Positions 43,846 to 46,892 of a DNA stretch of 46,892 bases are shown one piece after another. The position numbers and the translations under genes are program-made. The DNA comes from Verrucomicrobiota bacterium (GTDB taxonomy: Bacteria > Verrucomicrobiota > Verrucomicrobiia > Limisphaerales > CAIMTB01): NCBI GenBank assembly GCA_963205105.1, contig CAUJJW010000270.1, positions 1 to 46,892 of the forward strand. The letters are read 5' to 3'. Positions within the stretch are counted from its first letter, which is position 1; each line of letters starts with the position of its first letter. The notes below the pieces were generated by a model. The model did no database searches and was not told the origin of the DNA. It was given only the letters and a program-made list of their open reading frames with translations.

Positions 43846-45102
43846 TCACTTCACGAACAGCAACGCAGCACCACCCACCACGGCGGTGCTGCCTAGCACG
43901 ATGAAGATCCAGCGACGCAACGGGGGCGAACCGAGTCCCGCCGCGATGCCGGCCTTCGCCACCGTGTTGCTGATGCACCCCACCACGATGGAGGAAACCG
44001 CCAGTTTCGCCGCCAGCGTGCCTTCCCGGAAACCATCCACCATCGACAGGGTGATCGCATCCACATCCGTCAAACCCGCCACCGCGCTCAACGCCACAAT
44101 CCCATCGGTGAGCTTCAGTTCCGTCGCCGCTTTCACCACGAATTTCACCGCCGCATAGAGCAGCGCAAATTGGATCGCCGTCGAAAGCCGCAGCGGGTTG
44201 TGAACCACCGGCGGATCGATGACCTCCACCCGCTCGCGGCGTGTCAGCCAAAACCACGTCGCGAAAGAAAGGCCGGGCAACGCCATCACCACCATGAATA
44301 GCCACAGCCTCGCCACCAAACCCGTGCTCGTCGCCGCCACGATCACCAGAACCCGGGCCAGCATCACATTGCAGGCAATGATGATTGCCAACGCACAGTC
44401 CATCGCCGCTCCCGGTTCTTCACGGCTGCGCCGACTGAACGCCAGCGTGGTGGCCGTGCTCGATGCCAAACCTCCCACCAATCCCGTCAGAACGATCCCT
44501 GCCTGGCTCCCCAGAAAACGGGAGAGAATGTATCCCAGGAATCCTAGCCCCGAGATCAGCACCACCATCAGCCACGTCGACCACGGGTTCAGAGCTCCAA
44601 ACGGACCAAAGGACCGGTTCGGGACCAACGGCAGTATCACGCCCGTGATCGCCACGAATTGAAGGACGCTCCGCACATCCTGGGAAGTGAAGCGCCGCGT
44701 CCACTGGTGGATCGGTTGCTTCAGCCCAATCAGGATCATCGTCAACGCCGCCGCCAGGACCGCGGTCGGTGCCTGCTTCCAGAAAACCAGGCCCCCCACA
44801 AAAAAGGCCACCAGCGCCGCGCCAAACGTCGTGTAACCGGTCGGACGTTCCGCAGGTCGACCCAGTTGCGTGACCGTCAGGAACAGCCCAAGCACTCCCA
44901 AGGTCACCGGAAACGCGAACGGCGCGTTCCGATCCGACGCAAACGCCGCCACCCATCCCAGCATCGACACCACCGTGAACGTCCGCAGCCCGGCAAACTC
45001 CGCTTCCTGAGCGGCCTCCTGTTGGTTCTCCCACTGCCGGATCAACCCAATCAAGGCCCCCAGACAGGCGCTCAACAACAGCGAGATCGCAGGTTCAGCC
45101 AT
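43846..45102 (-). CDS. MgtC/DUF4010-family inner-membrane protein
   Basis: A 418-residue membrane protein. The first 140 residues are the MgtC/SapB-like part (LLLSACLGALIGLIRQWENQ and FAGLRTFTVVSMLG); the rest is DUF4010 with about eight more helices, including GLVGGLASSTATTLAFSRRS and AVAGLTDVDAITLSMVD. Full-length members have this two-part layout; transport or magnesium-related roles are proposed for the MgtC part only. The ATG at 45102 gives the family N-terminus; a much longer open frame upstream is antisense to the oxidoreductase gene. It converges on the response regulator with 17 bp between stops. Confidence 0.88.
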   Translation of the reverse strand: MAEPAISLLLSACLGALIGLIRQWENQQEAAQEAEFAGLRTFTVVSMLGWVAAFASDRNAPFAFPVTLGVLGLFLTVTQLGRPAERPTGYTTFGAALVAFFVGGLVFWKQAPTAVLAAALTMILIGLKQPIHQWTRRFTSQDVRSVLQFVAITGVILPLVPNRSFGPFGALNPWSTWLMVVLISGLGFLGYILSRFLGSQAGIVLTGLVGGLASSTATTLAFSRRSREEPGAAMDCALAIIIACNVMLARVLVIVAATSTGLVARLWLFMVVMALPGLSFATWFWLTRRERVEVIDPPVVHNPLRLSTAIQFALLYAAVKFVVKAATELKLTDGIVALSAVAGLTDVDAITLSMVDGFREGTLAAKLAVSSIVVGCISNTVAKAGIAAGLGSPPLRRWIFIVLGSTAVVGGAALLFVK

Positions 45103-45237
45103 GGGTCGTGCCCTGGAGCGTAGGTCGAACACCCCCGCCGGGAAAGCTCCCGCTGGCTCTCGCGATTCCGTGGTTGTCAGCGCCATTCCCACGATGAAGT
45201 TTCTTCCCAAGTTCCAAACCCAACCGCCGGACTCGTC

Positions 45238-46509
45238 ATGAACCGTCGCCACTTCCTGAAATCCTCCTCCACCCTCACCACCTCCCTCGCCCTCTACGGC
45301 GCCGTCCCCGGACTGCGCGGCGCCGACGCACCGTCGCGCCGCATCCGCGTCGGCGTCATGGGACTGGGTCGCGGCATGGACCACGTCCGCGCGCTCCAAC
45401 AGATCCCAGGCGTCGAGGTGGCCTGGCTGTGCGACATCGACACCCGCCGGATCGCCGCCGCCGCCAAATGGATGGATGGCAAACAGGAGCGAACCGCCCG
45501 AACCACCCAGGATTTCCGCCAAATGCTCGATGATTCCTCCATCGAAGCCATCACCATTGCAGCTCCCAGTTTCTGGCACGCTCCCGCCACCATTCTCGCC
45601 TGTTCCGCCGGCAAACATGTCTACGTCGAGAAACCCGGCAGCCACAACGCCCAGGAGGGGGAGTGGATGGTCGAAGCCGCCCGCCGCCACAACCGCAAGG
45701 TCCAGATGGGCACCCAGCGTCGAAGTTGGCCCGGCGTCATCGAGGCCATCGAAAAGCTGCGGGCCGGCGTCATCGGCAAGGTTCTCGCCGCCCGCACCTA
45801 CTACGACAACGCCCGCCCTTCCATCGGACGCGGCAAACCAGCACCCGTCCCCGCCAATTTCAATTACGAGCTCTGGCAGGGCCCCACTCCCGAACGCCCC
45901 TTCGTCGACAACCTGCTGCACTACAACTGGCATTGGCGCTGGCACTGGGGCGGCGGTGAACTGGCCAACAACGGCGTCCATGCCCTCGACCTCGCCCGCT
46001 GGGGCCTCGGCGTCGATTACCCCACCCGCGTCACCTACGTCGGCGGCCGGTATTATTACAACGACGACCAGGAAACCCCCGACACCGCCATCGCCACCTA
46101 CGATTTCGGCACCTGCAACGCCTCGTTCGATCATTCCAGCTGCAACCCCCGCGCCCAGGCCAAACATCCCTGGCTCACCTTCTTCGGCGAAGGCGGCGCC
46201 CTCGTCCAGGAAGGCAACGGGTACAAAGTCTATGACTTGAAGGGCGTCGAAACCGGCACCGGCACGGGTCCCGGCGGCGACGTCGTCCATTTCAAGAACT
46301 GGATCGATGCCATCCGGGATGGCGCCCGCCTGAACCAGGACATCGAGGACGCCCAACGCAGCACCCTGCTCTGCCACCTGGGCAACATCGCCCACCGCAT
46401 CCGCCGCGAGATCCACTTCGACCCGGTCAGCCGCAAAATCGTGGGCGAGGCCGCCGCCCTTCCCTTGTGGGGCCGCGACTACCGCACCGGCTGGACACCG
46501 AAAGTCTGA
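45238..46509 (+). CDS. Tat-exported Gfo/Idh/MocA-family oxidoreductase
   Basis: A 423-residue NAD(P)-dependent sugar oxidoreductase. The twin-arginine signal is NRRHFLKSSSTLTTSLALYG. The Rossmann part has RVGVMGLGRGMDH, CDIDTRR, and the EKPGSHN motif with catalytic lysine; the C-terminal part contains a Trp/His-rich HYNWHWRWHWGGGELANNGVHALDL. Such exported oxidoreductases are numerous in Verrucomicrobia and Planctomycetes and act on sugars or keto sugars, often with DUF1080 proteins. Start ATG 45238 with no strong ribosome site; the frame matches Tat start wording. The gene is followed by palindromic repeats, the first of which could stop transcription. Confidence 0.93.
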   Translation: MNRRHFLKSSSTLTTSLALYGAVPGLRGADAPSRRIRVGVMGLGRGMDHVRALQQIPGVEVAWLCDIDTRRIAAAAKWMDGKQERTARTTQDFRQMLDDSSIEAITIAAPSFWHAPATILACSAGKHVYVEKPGSHNAQEGEWMVEAARRHNRKVQMGTQRRSWPGVIEAIEKLRAGVIGKVLAARTYYDNARPSIGRGKPAPVPANFNYELWQGPTPERPFVDNLLHYNWHWRWHWGGGELANNGVHALDLARWGLGVDYPTRVTYVGGRYYYNDDQETPDTAIATYDFGTCNASFDHSSCNPRAQAKHPWLTFFGEGGALVQEGNGYKVYDLKGVETGTGTGPGGDVVHFKNWIDAIRDGARLNQDIEDAQRSTLLCHLGNIAHRIRREIHFDPVSRKIVGEAAALPLWGRDYRTGWTPKV

Positions 46510-46523
46510 GGCTTTCGTTCCGA

Positions 46524-46674
46524 CACGAACCCAGGCGCTGAAGCGCCTGGCTACCCTCGGGGGTCGCCCCGCGACCCAGGCCGGCACCCAACATTGACGG
46601 CCGTCGCGGAGCGACGAACGACGGTAGCCGGGCCTTTTAAGGCCCGGTTTGTGCATGTCGGAATTCACCGCGTC
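46524..46674. repeat. tandem palindromic repeat, copy 1
   Basis: A 151-bp unit with three inner palindromes: CCAGGCGCT-GA-AGCGCCTGG, GTCGCGGAGCGAC, and GGGCCTTTTAAGGCCC. It matches copy 2 at about 147 of 151 positions by eye. The first palindrome resembles the inverted piece at 20209-20235. Confidence 0.8.
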
Positions 46675-46741
46675 GCGGAGCGACGCTTGAAACCCTGCCA
46701 CACCGTTCATCCGTCGCTCCGCGACGGTGGCTGTCTTCCGT

Positions 46742-46892
46742 CACGAATCCAGGCGCTGAAGCGCCTGGCTACCCTCGGGGGTCGCTCCGCGACCCAGGCC
46801 GGGACCCATCATTGACGGCCGTCGCGGAGCGACGAACGACGGTAGCCGGGCCTTTTAAGGCCCGGTTTGTGCATGTCGGAATTCACCGCGTC
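46742..46892. repeat. tandem palindromic repeat, copy 2, cut by window end
   Basis: Second 151-bp unit, 218 bp after copy 1, with four differences by eye. The 67-bp spacer (46675-46741) holds another GTCGCTCCGCGAC hairpin. The array may continue beyond the window. Confidence 0.8.

Noticed and set aside
43846..46710. A 954-residue frame combining MgtC/DUF4010 with a long N-terminal part
   Set aside because: The extra part is antisense to the Gfo/Idh/MocA gene; the family N-terminus begins at 45102.
46524..46892. CRISPR array
   Set aside because: The units are 151 bp long with a 218-bp period and internal palindromes; no short regular repeats with unique spacers and no cas genes.

Overview
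The window reads as a piece of a high-GC Verrucomicrobiota chromosome, probably from the Pedosphaera/Limisphaera side of the phylum. That placement is inference from gene content: a DUF1080 protein, a Tat-exported Gfo/Idh/MocA oxidoreductase, a Ser/Thr kinase with TPRs beside an ECF sigma factor, LamG/PA14 surface proteins, a lamin-tail protein and a DUF1343 hydrolase. About 31 protein genes and one tRNA gene are supported. No integrase, transposase, CRISPR array or rRNA is visible.

Layout. 1-4.2 kb: exported thioredoxin-like protein, TatD hydrolase, a fused beta-lactamase-fold/DUF1343 lipoprotein and tRNA-Asp with a good promoter. 4.4-8.3 kb: Tat-exported beta-carbonic anhydrase, a long-form isocitrate dehydrogenase coupled to an unknown gene, and a divergent NhaR-like LysR regulator with an inverted repeat between them. 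8.5-12.6 kb: a minus-strand cluster of small-molecule enzymes (alpha/beta hydrolase, isochorismatase-like hydrolase, monooxygenase-like membrane protein, YtcJ-like amidohydrolase). 12.8-20.1 kb: a signalling block of ECF sigma factor and kinase-TPR protein on one strand and a BlaI/BlaR1-like pair on the other. 20.1-20.8 kb: repeats. 20.8-26.8 kb: housekeeping and cell-envelope genes (FtsB-like protein, lipoprotein, DUF1080, DusB, phosphodiester glycosidase, dipeptide epimerase, HAD, AAC(6')-like GNAT). 27.3-34.5 kb: two giant secreted surface proteins with AT-richer leaders and strong terminators. 34.6-40.7 kb: a four-gene minus-strand operon (HlyD-like adaptor, DUF3616, lamin-tail protein, TolC) in which every junction is a 4-nt overlap. 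40.8-43.8 kb: a divergent histidine kinase/NtrC-type regulator pair. 43.8-46.5 kb: MgtC/DUF4010 membrane protein and a Gfo/Idh/MocA oxidoreductase. 46.5 kb to the end: a tandem palindromic repeat cut by the window edge.

The most unusual parts are: (1) the adaptor-DUF3616-lamin-tail-TolC operon, which has both ends of an envelope conduit but no inner-membrane pump, next to a sigma-54 activator two-component system; (2) a BlaR1-like metallopeptidase whose usual penicillin-binding sensor is replaced by TPR-like, secretin-like and ExbD/TolR-like segments; (3) a palindromic repeat unit lying in frame inside that gene and repeated outside genes; (4) a single-chain fusion of two peptidoglycan-recycling enzyme types; and (5) a similar C-terminal module on three of the secreted proteins. 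All functional calls come from reading motifs in the sequence; no database search was run.
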